A stretch of 64,000 nucleotides of DNA from Hahella ganghwensis DSM 17046 (GTDB lineage Bacteria; Pseudomonadota; Gammaproteobacteria; Pseudomonadales; Oleiphilaceae): positions 1 to 64,000 of the forward strand of contig NZ_AQXX01000110.1 in NCBI RefSeq assembly GCF_000376785.1, read 5' to 3'. Below are positions 34,873 through 43,711 of this stretch, one piece after another (within the stretch, counting starts at the first letter, position 1; every line of letters begins with the position of its first letter). A program made the position numbers and the translations under genes. Below the pieces are notes generated by a model that saw nothing but the letters and a program-made list of their open reading frames with translations, searched no databases and was not told where the DNA came from.

Positions 34873-36498
34873 ATGCAAGTTGATCGTGATTGGTGGCGTG
34901 GTGCAGTCATTTACCAGGTTTACCCCCGGAGCTTTTTTGATTCCAATGGTGATGGCATTGGTGACCTGCCAGGCGTGACGGCTAAAATGGACTATATAGC
35001 CAGTTTGAATGTAGACGCTGTCTGGCTGTCGCCCTTCTTTACCTCCCCAATGAAAGATTTTGGGTATGATGTATCCGATTACCGTAATGTTGACCCCATT
35101 TTTGGGACCCTGTCCGACTTTGATGATTTGATCGCTGAAGCACACAAACGGGGCATTAAGATCATCATTGACCAGGTTTTGAGCCACACTTCCGATCAGC
35201 ATGCATGGTTTGTGGAAAGCCGTAGCAGCCGGGATAACCCGAAAGCTGATTGGTATGTCTGGGCGGAACCCAAAGCTGACGGCACTCCCCCCAATAACTG
35301 GCTGTCCGTCTTCGGCGGCTCAGCCTGGGCCTGGGACAGCCGCCGCAGGCAATACTATCTGCACAACTTCCTGACCAGTCAGCCGGATCTGAATTTCCAT
35401 AGCCCTGAAGTGGCTGAGCAGATTCTCAGTGACGTCGAATTCTGGTTGAAGCGTGGTGTTGACGGTTTCCGCCTGGATGCGATCAATTTCTGCTACCACG
35501 ATAAGAAGTTACGGGATAACCCGCCCAACGAAGAAATTGCAGAAGGCTCCATCGGTGTGCGCAAGGAAAACCCTTACGCCTACCAAAGCCACAGGTTTGA
35601 TAAAACCCAACCGGAAAATCTGGCATTCCTGAAGAAAGTCCGGGCGTTGCTCGAAAAATATCCCGGAACCACAACCGTCGGAGAAATCGGTGATGACAAT
35701 TCACTGGACACCATGGCGGCTTATACGTCTAACGGCGACAAACTGCATATGGCGTACTCCTTCGACTTTCTGACCGAGCAGTGCAACGCCGACTTCCTGC
35801 GCACCACTATCGAGACCATTGAAACGAAACTGAATGACGGTTGGCCCTGCTGGGCAATTGGCAACCATGATGTCAGCCGTGTGGCCACAAGATGGTCTGA
35901 CGGAAGCTATTCACGCGAGAGAAATCTGGTGTATATGGCCATGTTGCTGACTCTGCGTGGCAGTGTATGCATTTATCAGGGAGAAGAGCTGGGCCTGGAA
36001 GAAGCGGAGCTTGCGTATGAAGATCTGGTGGACCCATACGGTATTGCCTTCTGGCCCGAATATAAAGGGCGTGACGGCTGTCGAACTCCGATGCCCTGGA
36101 ATTCGGATACAGCCCACGCAGGCTTCACCGACGGCACACCCTGGCTACCGCTCTACAAGGGCCATATTGAAGCCAGCGTCGAGCAACAGGACAGCGATCC
36201 TGAGTCCATGCTAAATGCCTACCGCAACTTCCTGGCATGGCGCCGCACGCAGGAAGTGTTGCTCAAAGGGGAAATCGAATTCCACAAATCCGGTAAAAAT
36301 ACCCTGGTCTTTGAGCGTAACTATGACGGCAAACGCATGCTGGTAGCACTGAATATTTCCGATAAGCCGGTCGCGGTCAAAGTTCCCCCGGTATCGGATG
36401 CGGCTGGAGAAGATCTGGCAATCGTGAATGCGGACTGGAGCAGTGGAAAAGTCCATCTCCCTCCATACGGAATCGGTCTGGCCTGGCTCGCTGACTAA
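34873..36498 (+). CDS. Alpha-glucosidase, GH13 family
   Basis: A 541-residue cytosolic glycosidase without signal peptide. GH13 regions are in order: DAVWLSPFFTSPM, IIDQVLSHTSDQH, GFRLDAINF with nucleophile Asp202, VGEIGDD with acid/base Glu271, and IGNHDVSR with the transition-state Asp333. The IYQVYPRSF start and overall length fit the oligo-1,6-/alpha-glucosidase subfamilies acting on maltose or short malto-oligosaccharides. It probably releases glucose from imported maltodextrins, to be phosphorylated by glucokinase (encoded at 62513). It is followed by malK after 45 bases and preceded by MalT boxes, so it is expected to be MalT-induced. Exact linkage preference is not predictable. Confidence 0.92.
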   Translation: MQVDRDWWRGAVIYQVYPRSFFDSNGDGIGDLPGVTAKMDYIASLNVDAVWLSPFFTSPMKDFGYDVSDYRNVDPIFGTLSDFDDLIAEAHKRGIKIIIDQVLSHTSDQHAWFVESRSSRDNPKADWYVWAEPKADGTPPNNWLSVFGGSAWAWDSRRRQYYLHNFLTSQPDLNFHSPEVAEQILSDVEFWLKRGVDGFRLDAINFCYHDKKLRDNPPNEEIAEGSIGVRKENPYAYQSHRFDKTQPENLAFLKKVRALLEKYPGTTTVGEIGDDNSLDTMAAYTSNGDKLHMAYSFDFLTEQCNADFLRTTIETIETKLNDGWPCWAIGNHDVSRVATRWSDGSYSRERNLVYMAMLLTLRGSVCIYQGEELGLEEAELAYEDLVDPYGIAFWPEYKGRDGCRTPMPWNSDTAHAGFTDGTPWLPLYKGHIEASVEQQDSDPESMLNAYRNFLAWRRTQEVLLKGEIEFHKSGKNTLVFERNYDGKRMLVALNISDKPVAVKVPPVSDAAGEDLAIVNADWSSGKVHLPPYGIGLAWLAD

Positions 36499-36543
36499 GC
36501 CCAACAAACCGCCCCCGTTGAATCAATAAAGGTTTATGTCGAT

Positions 36544-37660
36544 ATGGCTAGTGTAACGTTACGCAATGTCTGTAAAAGTTATGACAGCATTGAAATTTCG
36601 AAGAATATCAATCTGGACATTGAAGACGGTGAGTTTGTGGTCTTTGTCGGTCCCTCAGGCTGTGGCAAATCCACCCTTCTGCGAATGATTGCAGGCCTCG
36701 AGGAAATCACCTCGGGAGACCTTTATATTGGGGAAGAGCGGGTAAACGACAAGCCCCCCATGGAGCGGGAAGTTGGCATGGTATTCCAGTCTTATGCACT
36801 TTATCCGCATATGGACGTGGCAGAAAACATGGCTTTCGGCCTTAAGTTAGCCAAAACCCCGAAACCAGAAGTTGAGACACGGGTCCAGCAGGCTGCCAGA
36901 ATTCTACAGCTTGAAAAACTGCTCGAACGCAAAACCCAAGGACCTCTCCGGTGGACAGCGTCAGCGGGTCGCTATTGGCCGGACCATGGTTCGTGAACCC
37001 AAGGTTTTTCTATTCGACGAACCACTTTCAAATCTTGATGCCGCTTTACGTGTACAGATGCGTATTGAGATTTCCAAACTGCACAAACGCCTGCAGAGCA
37101 CCATGATCTATGTGACCCATGATCAGGTTGAAGCAATGACCATGGCTGACAAAATTGTGGCCCTGGATCATGGTGTGGTCGCCCAGGTGGGAAGACCGCT
37201 GGAGCTGTACCACTACCCTGCCAACAAGTTCGTGGCAGGTTTTATCGGCTCTCCCAAAATGAACTTTATTGACGTTCAGGTGCGCTCAGCCAACAGCCAG
37301 AATGTGACTGTGTCACTTCCGGGCGCTGTTGAGTTAACGATTCCCGTGAATGGCGAAGGTCTGCAATCCGGCGACAAAGCCACTCTGGGTATCAGACCGG
37401 AGCATTTTGTTGAACGGGAACAAGCCGACATTGTCCTGAACGGCATGGTCAGCGTCGTTGAAAGGCTAGGATACCAGACTCTATTGCACACAGAGGTGGA
37501 AGGGTTTGATTCAACACTGACAGTCAGAACCCATGGCTCCAACCCCGTCCGGGAAAGTGAGGCCATTGCTTTGGGAGTCCAGGCTCAACACTGTCATCTG
37601 TTTAAAGAAGACACCAGCGCCTGTCCAAGGTTGTTTCGGGAACCTTCTGTCGATTTTTAA
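36544..37660 (+). pseudogene. malK: Maltose/maltodextrin ABC transporter ATPase MalK, split by a one-base insertion
   Basis: The first frame (36544 onward) gives [14 protein letters not shown], Walker [11 protein letters not shown], the Q-loop VFQSYALYP and runs correctly to LLERK. After the AAAA at 36931-36934 it goes out of frame and stops at 36996. The next frame (+1) continues exactly where family homology requires: [16 protein letters not shown], Walker B VFLFDEPLSNLD, THDQVEAMTMAD and the C-terminal regulatory domain to 37660. Deleting one A restores 371 codons, the length of E. coli MalK. As read, the product lacks the signature and Walker B motifs and would be inactive, disabling MalEFGK2 import unless frameshifting, slippage or a second ATPase rescues it. 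A sequencing error in the A-run is also possible. Confidence 0.9.
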
Positions 37661-37670
37661 TGATCAAAAC

Positions 37671-37693
37671 AGCCGGAGGGAAACCCTCCGGCT
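37671..37693 (+). terminator. First hairpin after malK
   Basis: AGCCGGAGGG and CCCTCCGGCT form a perfect 10-bp stem around AAA, 11 bases after the malK stop. No T-tract follows; it may protect the mRNA 3' end upstream of the main terminator. Confidence 0.6.
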
Positions 37694-37717
37694 ATCGTCT
37701 CGACCCTGAGTATCTAC

Positions 37718-37894
37718 TCAGCGCTTTACCCGGCTTTTCTGCCGGGTTTTTTTTGGTGTTTCCACCATCTCCGACAATAGTGCTTTGGCCCCGGAAAAGT
37801 CAAAGGAAGTCTCTTCTCCCAGTTGTTCCGGGTCAAATCGTATTCCACATCCCGCTTTCACAGTTTGGGCAGGTTCTGCCTGGCCTTTTTTCAT
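37718..37894 (-). CDS. Small basic hypothetical protein (58 residues)
   Basis: A minus-strand frame of 58 codons starting at ATG 37892-37894 with AAGGGG at good spacing upstream. The protein begins MKKGQAEPAQTVKAGCGIRF, continues through DPEQLGEETSFDFSG and ALLSEMVET, and ends in a lysine/arginine-rich tail. The composition is protein-like and the frame has a real ribosome site, so it may be a genuine small gene that converges on malK and overlaps its terminator. I do not recognise the family. The 294-base region 37755-38048 contains only this frame and the promoter of the next gene. Confidence 0.5.
   Translation of the reverse strand: MKKGQAEPAQTVKAGCGIRFDPEQLGEETSFDFSGAKALLSEMVETPKKTRQKSRVKR
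37728..37754 (+). terminator. Rho-independent terminator of the alpha-glucosidase-malK operon
   Basis: ACCCGGC and GCCGGGT pair around TTTTCT and are followed by seven further T residues. On the opposite strand this sequence encodes the C-terminal residues of a small minus-strand gene. Confidence 0.9.
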
Positions 37895-38048
37895 TTTCAG
37901 CCCCTTGTATTATGATTCGGAATTCCTGGCATATTGGTCTAAAGTTGTAGAATATACGCGCGGGAACATCACCAACAACGATTTGTAGCAATCTGACGTG
38001 AATTGCTACTGATGGCAATAAGAAATTAAAACGCTATCGGGACGTCTT

Positions 38049-39338
38049 ATGCACGCGCTAGTAGTCGAATCCAGTCGCCTCTATCACAAGGTGCTCTCCA
38101 ACATGCTGGTTGCCTATGACTTCGAAGTCAGTATTCAGGAGTCCAGCAAATCAGCCATCGAGGCAATTGAAAAACAACAGTACGACGTTATCTGCGTCTC
38201 TATGCACTTGCCGGACATGACCGGCATTGAATTTACGGAGACAGTGAGGAGTGGCCAATGTAACGCCGACACCCCCATTCTGATCGTGACCTCAGAAAGC
38301 AACTCGGACATGTTGTCCAGAGCCTTGAGTGCCGGTGCCACCGACATCATTCCCAAAGATGCCCTGACACGCCTGGAAGAGCGTCTGCACAGCCTGATTC
38401 CCTTGGGGCCTTTTCGATACAATGTCAGCGGCAGAGCCCTCTACCTGGAGGATAGTCTGACTATCGCGAAGGCGATGGATATCAAGCTGAAGCGGCTTGG
38501 CCTGGATATGGACCACGCTTTCTCAATCGCCGATGCGCTGAAACTGATGGAAAATCAATCCTACGATCTGATCATGACGGACATCGTGCTGGAACATAAT
38601 GAGACTGGAATCGACTTCATAAAAAAGATCCGCAGCTCCCCTCAATCTCCCTATGAACAGCTCCCCATTCTGGCTGTCACAGGTGTGGATAATGTCAACC
38701 GAAAGATACGGGCGCTTCGTGCAGGTGCCAACGACTACGTTACCAAGCCGGTGCTGGATGACGAACTCTACGCCCGGATCAGTAACCTGGTCGCCTCCAA
38801 GCGTCTGATAGAACAATTATCCCAGGAGCGCCAACGCCTTCTCGATCTGGCCACCACAGATCATCTGACCGGCCTGTATAATCGGCACTTCCTGGTGGAG
38901 GTTGCCAAGCGAAAATTCTCCGAGGCGTACAGACACAAATCAGATCTGTCTGTCATGGTCATGGACATTGACCATTTCAAACGAATCAATGACTCTTACG
39001 GACACAATATTGGTGATCTGGTCCTGAAGTATATAGGTGAAGCGCTGCAGGGCTTCTTCAGGGACGGGGATTTTGTTGCCCGCTTTGGGGGCGAGGAATT
39101 TGTCATGTTGCTCACCCATTGCAATCTCGAGCAGGCGAATTATCGTGCCGAAGAGCTTCGCGAACTGATTGAAGATCTGCATCCCAACAGCATCGATGTT
39201 ACTGTCAGTATTGGCACTTCTTCCATTAGTAATGAGCGTAAGGAATATTTCGATGAAGTATTTGCGCGCGCTGACCAGGCGTTATACAGCGCTAAAGAGA
39301 ACGGCCGCAACCAGATCATGTCACTGAAGCCCGGCTGA
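38049..39338 (+). CDS. Response regulator with two receivers and a GGDEF domain
   Basis: A 429-residue soluble protein: REC1 (about 1-118), REC2 (125-255) and a diguanylate cyclase domain (265-425). In REC1 the phosphoacceptor position reads VICVSMHLPDM, with Ser in place of Asp, and the acidic pair is reduced to one Glu, so it is probably not phosphorylated. REC2 keeps Asp in LIMTDIVLE and KP in YVTKPV. The cyclase site RFGGEEF is intact, with an RxxD inhibitory site (RDGD) five residues before it. It should make cyclic di-GMP under control of REC2. No kinase gene adjoins it; the cheA cluster is 9 kb away. It ends overlapping the convergent acetyltransferase by 23 bases. Confidence 0.92.
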   Translation: MHALVVESSRLYHKVLSNMLVAYDFEVSIQESSKSAIEAIEKQQYDVICVSMHLPDMTGIEFTETVRSGQCNADTPILIVTSESNSDMLSRALSAGATDIIPKDALTRLEERLHSLIPLGPFRYNVSGRALYLEDSLTIAKAMDIKLKRLGLDMDHAFSIADALKLMENQSYDLIMTDIVLEHNETGIDFIKKIRSSPQSPYEQLPILAVTGVDNVNRKIRALRAGANDYVTKPVLDDELYARISNLVASKRLIEQLSQERQRLLDLATTDHLTGLYNRHFLVEVAKRKFSEAYRHKSDLSVMVMDIDHFKRINDSYGHNIGDLVLKYIGEALQGFFRDGDFVARFGGEEFVMLLTHCNLEQANYRAEELRELIEDLHPNSIDVTVSIGTSSISNERKEYFDEVFARADQALYSAKENGRNQIMSLKPG

Positions 39339-39867
39339 CAAGGCCTGTACTGGCATATTCATACCTGAACACGTTGACTTTCTGCTGCATGACATACATC
39401 TGCCCATCCGACTTACCGCCCAGAGATTCAGCAACCCTGACAGAGCGCAAGTTTCGCGGATGGATCAAACTGATCAACCCCTGACCAGGCATCGTCTCAA
39501 ATGCCAGATTTCTGACCATTCGGGCAGCCTCGGAAGCATACCCCCTGCCCCAGAAGTCTCTGTGCAATAACCAGCCGATTTCCAACCCCGGCCAGCCTTC
39601 AGGGAAAAATAATCCCACCCGGCCGATTAATCCCGGGCGACCTTGACGTTCGACCGCCCACAAACCGTATCCTTTCATTTGCCAGTGTCCGAGCATCAAG
39701 GCAATATTCTGCCAGGCAGAGGCAGGAGTCATCGGTTTTCCACTGCCTACAAACCTCATAACCTCAGGATCCGCCACAATTCGCTTATAGGCGTCATAAT
39801 CTTCCGGCTGAAACTGCCGAAGAATCAGGCGATCAGTCTGGAGTCTTTCTGGAATTCCGGTGACCAT
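39316..39867 (-). CDS. GNAT acetyltransferase, RimJ/RimL type
   Basis: A 183-residue protein with TDRLILRQFQPEDYDAY at the start, LEIGWLLHRDFWGRGYASEAAR as the acetyl-CoA-binding loop and HPRNLRSVRVAESLGGK near the end, the pattern of RimJ/RimL-like acetyltransferases. A TTG start seven codons earlier (39888) is possible; neither has a well-spaced ribosome site. Substrate unknown. Its last codons overlap the end of the convergent cyclase gene. Confidence 0.86.
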   Translation of the reverse strand: MVTGIPERLQTDRLILRQFQPEDYDAYKRIVADPEVMRFVGSGKPMTPASAWQNIALMLGHWQMKGYGLWAVERQGRPGLIGRVGLFFPEGWPGLEIGWLLHRDFWGRGYASEAARMVRNLAFETMPGQGLISLIHPRNLRSVRVAESLGGKSDGQMYVMQQKVNVFRYEYASTGLVSRASVT

Positions 39868-40121
39868 TTTGTAAAATCCGACCTTCAAATTTATCGCTAC
39901 TGGTCATATAGACTAGACTAAATATTAACATGGCAATGATGTTGGCATGCTAATTTCCAGCCACTGGATGTGCCTGTGCGGCCTCATGCCTCGTGAGACA
40001 GGGCCGGACATAAGCAGAGTTTGGCATTACCAGGCAAATAGGAGGGAGCTTATTTGCCAGTAGAATTAATAGTATCAGAAGCGCCATATACCTATAACAT
40101 ACAACCTAAACAGGTGCCTGA

Positions 40122-41015
40122 ATGCCATCGACAAAGCAAGATTTCAGTTTTATGCAGGAGTTTGGTTTTAAGGAAATCGTAAACTCCGCCGCAGATGGAG
40201 TCATTGTCACCCGGGCAGATAATATCGACCCACCAGGCCCTGGTATCGTATATGCCAACAGCGCAATGACCAGAATTTCGGGGTATGCGCCACAGGAGCT
40301 GATTGGCAAGAATCCCCGAATTCTACAAGGGGAAAAGACCTCACCAACAACCATAATATTGATTCGTCAGCATCTTGAGAAGAAGCAGCCATTGCGTTGC
40401 CGCATTCTCAATTATCGCAAAGATGGCGCTTCCTACTGGGTAGAACTCAGCATTATGCCCCTGAAGGGGCCTGACGGAGCAATCACACATTTTGCTTCCA
40501 TCCAGCGGGATATCACCGCATACAAAAAAGTCGAAGACCTTTTACTTGAACTTCCCAATCTGGATTCGGAAACAAAACTGTTCACCTCCGCCGCTTTCTT
40601 TGACGCTGTCGATAAAGAATGGCGCCGGGCATTTCGCCATCATTCCGTCTTTACTTTGCTAATGTTCCAACTGACCAGCCGCAATAAGGTGATCGACAAG
40701 CTGGCTCCTTCTCATGCGGAGCTAACCGGCTCCCTATGCCGGGATTTATTCCGAAAAGAGGACACCGTCGGACGCACCGGCAGTAACGAATTCTGTGTCT
40801 TGATGCCGGAAACCGATGAATCCCATTCACAACTGGTCAAGAGTCGGCTGACACAGCTATTTCTATCCCGAAGAAATCAATCTGAAAACCTTCTCAAGGA
40901 TGACCTGAATCTTGTCAGCACTGTCACTGAGGTCAAACTACTGGACGAGAATTCTCAAACCATATTTATCCGTGCCCGTCAGCAACTTCAAGCTTCCATG
41001 CTAGACGCGGGTTAG
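40122..41015 (+). CDS. PAS-domain protein with degenerate GGDEF domain
   Basis: A 297-residue soluble protein. Residues 10-135 form a PAS domain close to the LOV subclass (IVYANSAMTRISGY, IGKNPRILQGEKTS, IQRDITAYK), but the flavin-adduct cysteine of the LOV motif NCRFLQ is Pro here, so light sensing by the usual chemistry is not expected. Residues 145-290 look like a GGDEF fold (FDAVDKEWRRAFRHHSVFTLLMFQL, EDTVGRTGSNEFCVLMPE) whose signature is GSNEF and whose metal-binding DxDxFKxxND loop is lost; it is probably not a cyclase. It may bind a ligand or partner. It lies at the promoter-distal end of the chemosensory cluster, transcribed towards it. Confidence 0.8.
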   Translation: MPSTKQDFSFMQEFGFKEIVNSAADGVIVTRADNIDPPGPGIVYANSAMTRISGYAPQELIGKNPRILQGEKTSPTTIILIRQHLEKKQPLRCRILNYRKDGASYWVELSIMPLKGPDGAITHFASIQRDITAYKKVEDLLLELPNLDSETKLFTSAAFFDAVDKEWRRAFRHHSVFTLLMFQLTSRNKVIDKLAPSHAELTGSLCRDLFRKEDTVGRTGSNEFCVLMPETDESHSQLVKSRLTQLFLSRRNQSENLLKDDLNLVSTVTEVKLLDENSQTIFIRARQQLQASMLDAG

Positions 41016-41116
41016 CAACTACAGCAAAATCATAATACCTATGAACACAAGGCATCCGAAAGTAGCGTTGCCTGCGCTATAAATTTAACGTGGCAGGACC
41101 AACCAGCGTGATCCAT

Positions 41117-42190
41117 TCACTTTGACCAACGAACAATTTCTTCAGCAATACCAGCCAGGGGTAAGACCTGACTGGCAGCACCCAGCTTGACTGCTGCCCC
41201 CGGCATACCCCAGACCACACTACTTTCCTCGTCCTGAGCAATCGTTGGCGCTCCGGCCTGACGCAGTCGTAACAAGGCCTCTGCCCCATCTTTCCCCATT
41301 CCGGTCAACATGACACCCAGCGCATTCTTGCCCGCAGCACTGGTGACCGAATCAAACAGAACTTCAACACTGGGCTTGTGACGATTTACCAAAGGGCCAT
41401 CATTTATCTGACAGACATATTTGGCACCGGACCTCACGACCTCAAGATGCCGGTCTCCGCGAGCGATATACACCCGACCTGTTGTTATCGGCGCCCCTTC
41501 ATAGGCCTCCTCCACACGCAAAGGAAGTATTCGATCAAGCCGCTCTGCAAAAGAGCGGGAAAACGCCCCGGGGATATGCTGTGCAATCACGACACCCGGC
41601 ACAGAAGTCGGCAGGCCGATCAATACATCACGAATAGCATCCAGTCCGCCGGTGGAAGACCCAATTGCCACCAGTTTATCCGTTGTTGCAAATAGCGGTT
41701 GTGGTGCTTCTTCTTTTGTATACTGGTCACGCCGTTGTTGCAGTCGCTGTAATTGTTGCTGTTTACGGAGAAGCTTATCCCTGGGGACTGAAGCAGCCAT
41801 GAGGATTTTTTCAATAATAACTGCCGCTTTCTCTTCTATTCCTTCCCTCAGATCAAGCTTGGGTTTTGCGATAAAATCAATCGCGCCGGTTTCCAGTGCA
41901 TCCAACGTAACCTGTGCTCCCTGGTCAGTCAGACTGGAGATCATGACAACCGGCATGGGGCGTAACCGCATCAGATTGCGCAGGAACGTAATCCCATCCA
42001 TCCGTGGCATTTCCACATCCAGTGTCAGCACATCGGGGTTCAGTTCTTTGATTTTCTCCCGAGCCTGAAACGGATCGACAGCGGTATCAATTACTTCCAG
42101 ATCGGGAGATTCACTGATAATTTCAGTCAATAATTTACGCATCAGCGCGGAATCATCCACCACCAATACTTTATATTTTTTACCAGGCAC
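41117..42190 (-). CDS. cheB: Chemoreceptor glutamate methylesterase/deamidase CheB
   Basis: A 357-residue protein with a receiver (Asp58 in VLTLDVEMPRMDG) and a methylesterase domain carrying the catalytic triad: Ser179 in IGSSTGG, His in VIAQHIPGAFS and Asp in TGMGKDGAEA. Phosphorylated by CheA, it removes methyl groups from MCPs. It is the last gene of the operon. The start appears to be GTG with GGGGGAGG some way upstream. It probably docks on the receptor through the pentapeptide described for the MCP at 44496. Confidence 0.95.
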   Translation of the reverse strand: MPGKKYKVLVVDDSALMRKLLTEIISESPDLEVIDTAVDPFQAREKIKELNPDVLTLDVEMPRMDGITFLRNLMRLRPMPVVMISSLTDQGAQVTLDALETGAIDFIAKPKLDLREGIEEKAAVIIEKILMAASVPRDKLLRKQQQLQRLQQRRDQYTKEEAPQPLFATTDKLVAIGSSTGGLDAIRDVLIGLPTSVPGVVIAQHIPGAFSRSFAERLDRILPLRVEEAYEGAPITTGRVYIARGDRHLEVVRSGAKYVCQINDGPLVNRHKPSVEVLFDSVTSAAGKNALGVMLTGMGKDGAEALLRLRQAGAPTIAQDEESSVVWGMPGAAVKLGAASQVLPLAGIAEEIVRWSK

Positions 42191-42226
42191 AGATGTATGA
42201 ACCTCCCCCTACTTTCAGGCATCCCA

Positions 42227-42853
42227 TCAGAATATATCCACGTCGCCAACTTCCACCGGAAGTTCCCTTAGGGTATCCATATAATGCGTCTCCCGTTTTA
42301 TCAAGGTGTCATTGTGCAGTGACTCGATTCTCTTGAGCAGCACCTTGCCGGTTTTGGGGTTGTAGAGAATTTTTCGCGGATGATCTCCCCCCAAATCTTC
42401 AGCCGTGATTTTGAATCCCTCTACTTCCAGATAGCGCCGGACAAATTGAATATTTTTTTGGCCAACACTGCCCATTGCCCGAATGACATTCCCCCCCCCA
42501 AATAATTTGAACTCTAGCTGGTCACGGGTGCCACAGAGCTTCATAACATCGTTGATCAGGTGCTCCATTGCATAGTTTCCATAGCGGTAGGCATCACTGA
42601 TCACACTGACACTTCCCTGAGTATTCTGGGGTAACATGAAATGATTCATCCCCCCAATACCGCTTTTGGGGTCTCTCACGCAGGCTGATATACATGACCC
42701 CAACACCGTACCGATATACTCTCCCTCAATCGTGACGTAATACTCGCCCGGCATGATCTTGGCAACATACTCTTTGCGGTGAGGATCCCAGAACCGGTTC
42801 ACATTATGGAACCAGGGCAGGCAGGGTGGCGGAAGATGTTTTTTGGAAACCAC
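42227..42853 (-). CDS. cheD: Chemoreceptor glutamine deamidase CheD
   Basis: About 208 residues. The catalytic segment reads IGTVLGSCISACVRD, with the family Cys, followed by GGMNHFMLP with the catalytic His. CheD deamidates receptor glutamines and can interact with CheC-type proteins. A longer frame reaches 42919, but GTG at 42851-42853 has an ideal GAGGAG site that overlaps the cheR stop codon, so translational coupling is likely and the longer form is rejected. Confidence 0.9.
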   Translation of the reverse strand: MVSKKHLPPPCLPWFHNVNRFWDPHRKEYVAKIMPGEYYVTIEGEYIGTVLGSCISACVRDPKSGIGGMNHFMLPQNTQGSVSVISDAYRYGNYAMEHLINDVMKLCGTRDQLEFKLFGGGNVIRAMGSVGQKNIQFVRRYLEVEGFKITAEDLGGDHPRKILYNPKTGKVLLKRIESLHNDTLIKRETHYMDTLRELPVEVGDVDIF

Positions 42854-42863
42854 AACAGGCTCC

Positions 42864-43697
42864 TCAGATTCTCTCGTATATAGTATTGCCAATGGATCTG
42901 AACTGATCTGAGATACCATGCAGAGACTCGGAATGACCCAGAATCAAATATCCGTCACTGGATAAGCTACTGGCAAATCTCCTGACGAGTTCGACTTTAG
43001 TATCCCGATCAAAATAGATAACAACATTACGGCAAAAAATCACATCGAACGGCTTATCGAAACGAAAGCCCTGAATAAGATTCAATTGTTCGAAACGAAT
43101 ATTCTTCCTCAGCTCTCTGGATATCTTGGCGTAACCTTCATTCTTGCCTTTGCCTTTTAAAAACCATCTTTTCTTCTGCGCAATTGGCAGATTCTTGACT
43201 CTTTCCAGCAGATATACGCCCTGCCGCGCCTGATCCAGTACTGCCGTATCAATATCCGTAGCCAATACTTCCCAACTGAAGCCATGTTGCTGCGCCGCCT
43301 CAGCCAGGGTAATGGCGATGGAATAGGTTTCCTCTCCTACGGAACATCCGGCGGACCAGATGGAAATCCGTCGCTGATTTCTCTGCAGTAATTGCGGGAT
43401 CACCTGATTCTGCAAAAACTGGAAATGGTGACTCTCACGAAAAAAGGAGGTGAGGTTAGTAGTCAATGCGTTGATAAATTCCGTGAATTCCTCTTCCCTA
43501 TGGGATTCCAGGTAAGATACATAATCGTCGAAACTATTGAGACTCAACTGACGCAATCGCTTCGTCAGCCGGGAATAGAACATCTCATATTTATTGTCGG
43601 CAACCACAATGCCAGAATAGTCCTGGCTGAGACGTCGAAAATAATCGAAGTGTTTCCGGGTAAAATGAAAATCCCGCTCCAGTCGTGCCATGGTCAT
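42864..43697 (-). CDS. cheR: Chemoreceptor methyltransferase CheR
   Basis: A 277-residue enzyme with the N-terminal helical CheR domain (TTNLTSFFRESHHF) and the SAM-binding domain (SIWSAGCSVGEETYSIAITL, LATDIDTAVL, FDVIFCRNVVIYFD). It methylates receptor glutamates using SAM. The MCP encoded in the same operon ends in a CheR-docking pentapeptide, as in P. aeruginosa Che2. Spacing to cheD is ten bases. Confidence 0.95.
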   Translation of the reverse strand: MTMARLERDFHFTRKHFDYFRRLSQDYSGIVVADNKYEMFYSRLTKRLRQLSLNSFDDYVSYLESHREEEFTEFINALTTNLTSFFRESHHFQFLQNQVIPQLLQRNQRRISIWSAGCSVGEETYSIAITLAEAAQQHGFSWEVLATDIDTAVLDQARQGVYLLERVKNLPIAQKKRWFLKGKGKNEGYAKISRELRKNIRFEQLNLIQGFRFDKPFDVIFCRNVVIYFDRDTKVELVRRFASSLSSDGYLILGHSESLHGISDQFRSIGNTIYERI

Positions 43698-43711
43698 ACA
43701 GCGCCCCTGTC

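Noticed and set aside
36931-36937. Programmed ribosomal frameshift in malK
   Set aside because: The join needs a +1 shift, the AAAACCC site has no stop codon or Shine-Dalgarno-like stimulator in place, and MalK is not known to use frameshifting; an error or mutation is simpler.
37660-37950. A 96-codon plus-strand frame after malK
   Set aside because: It runs through two hairpins including the operon terminator and has no ribosome site; the minus-strand small gene is the better reading.
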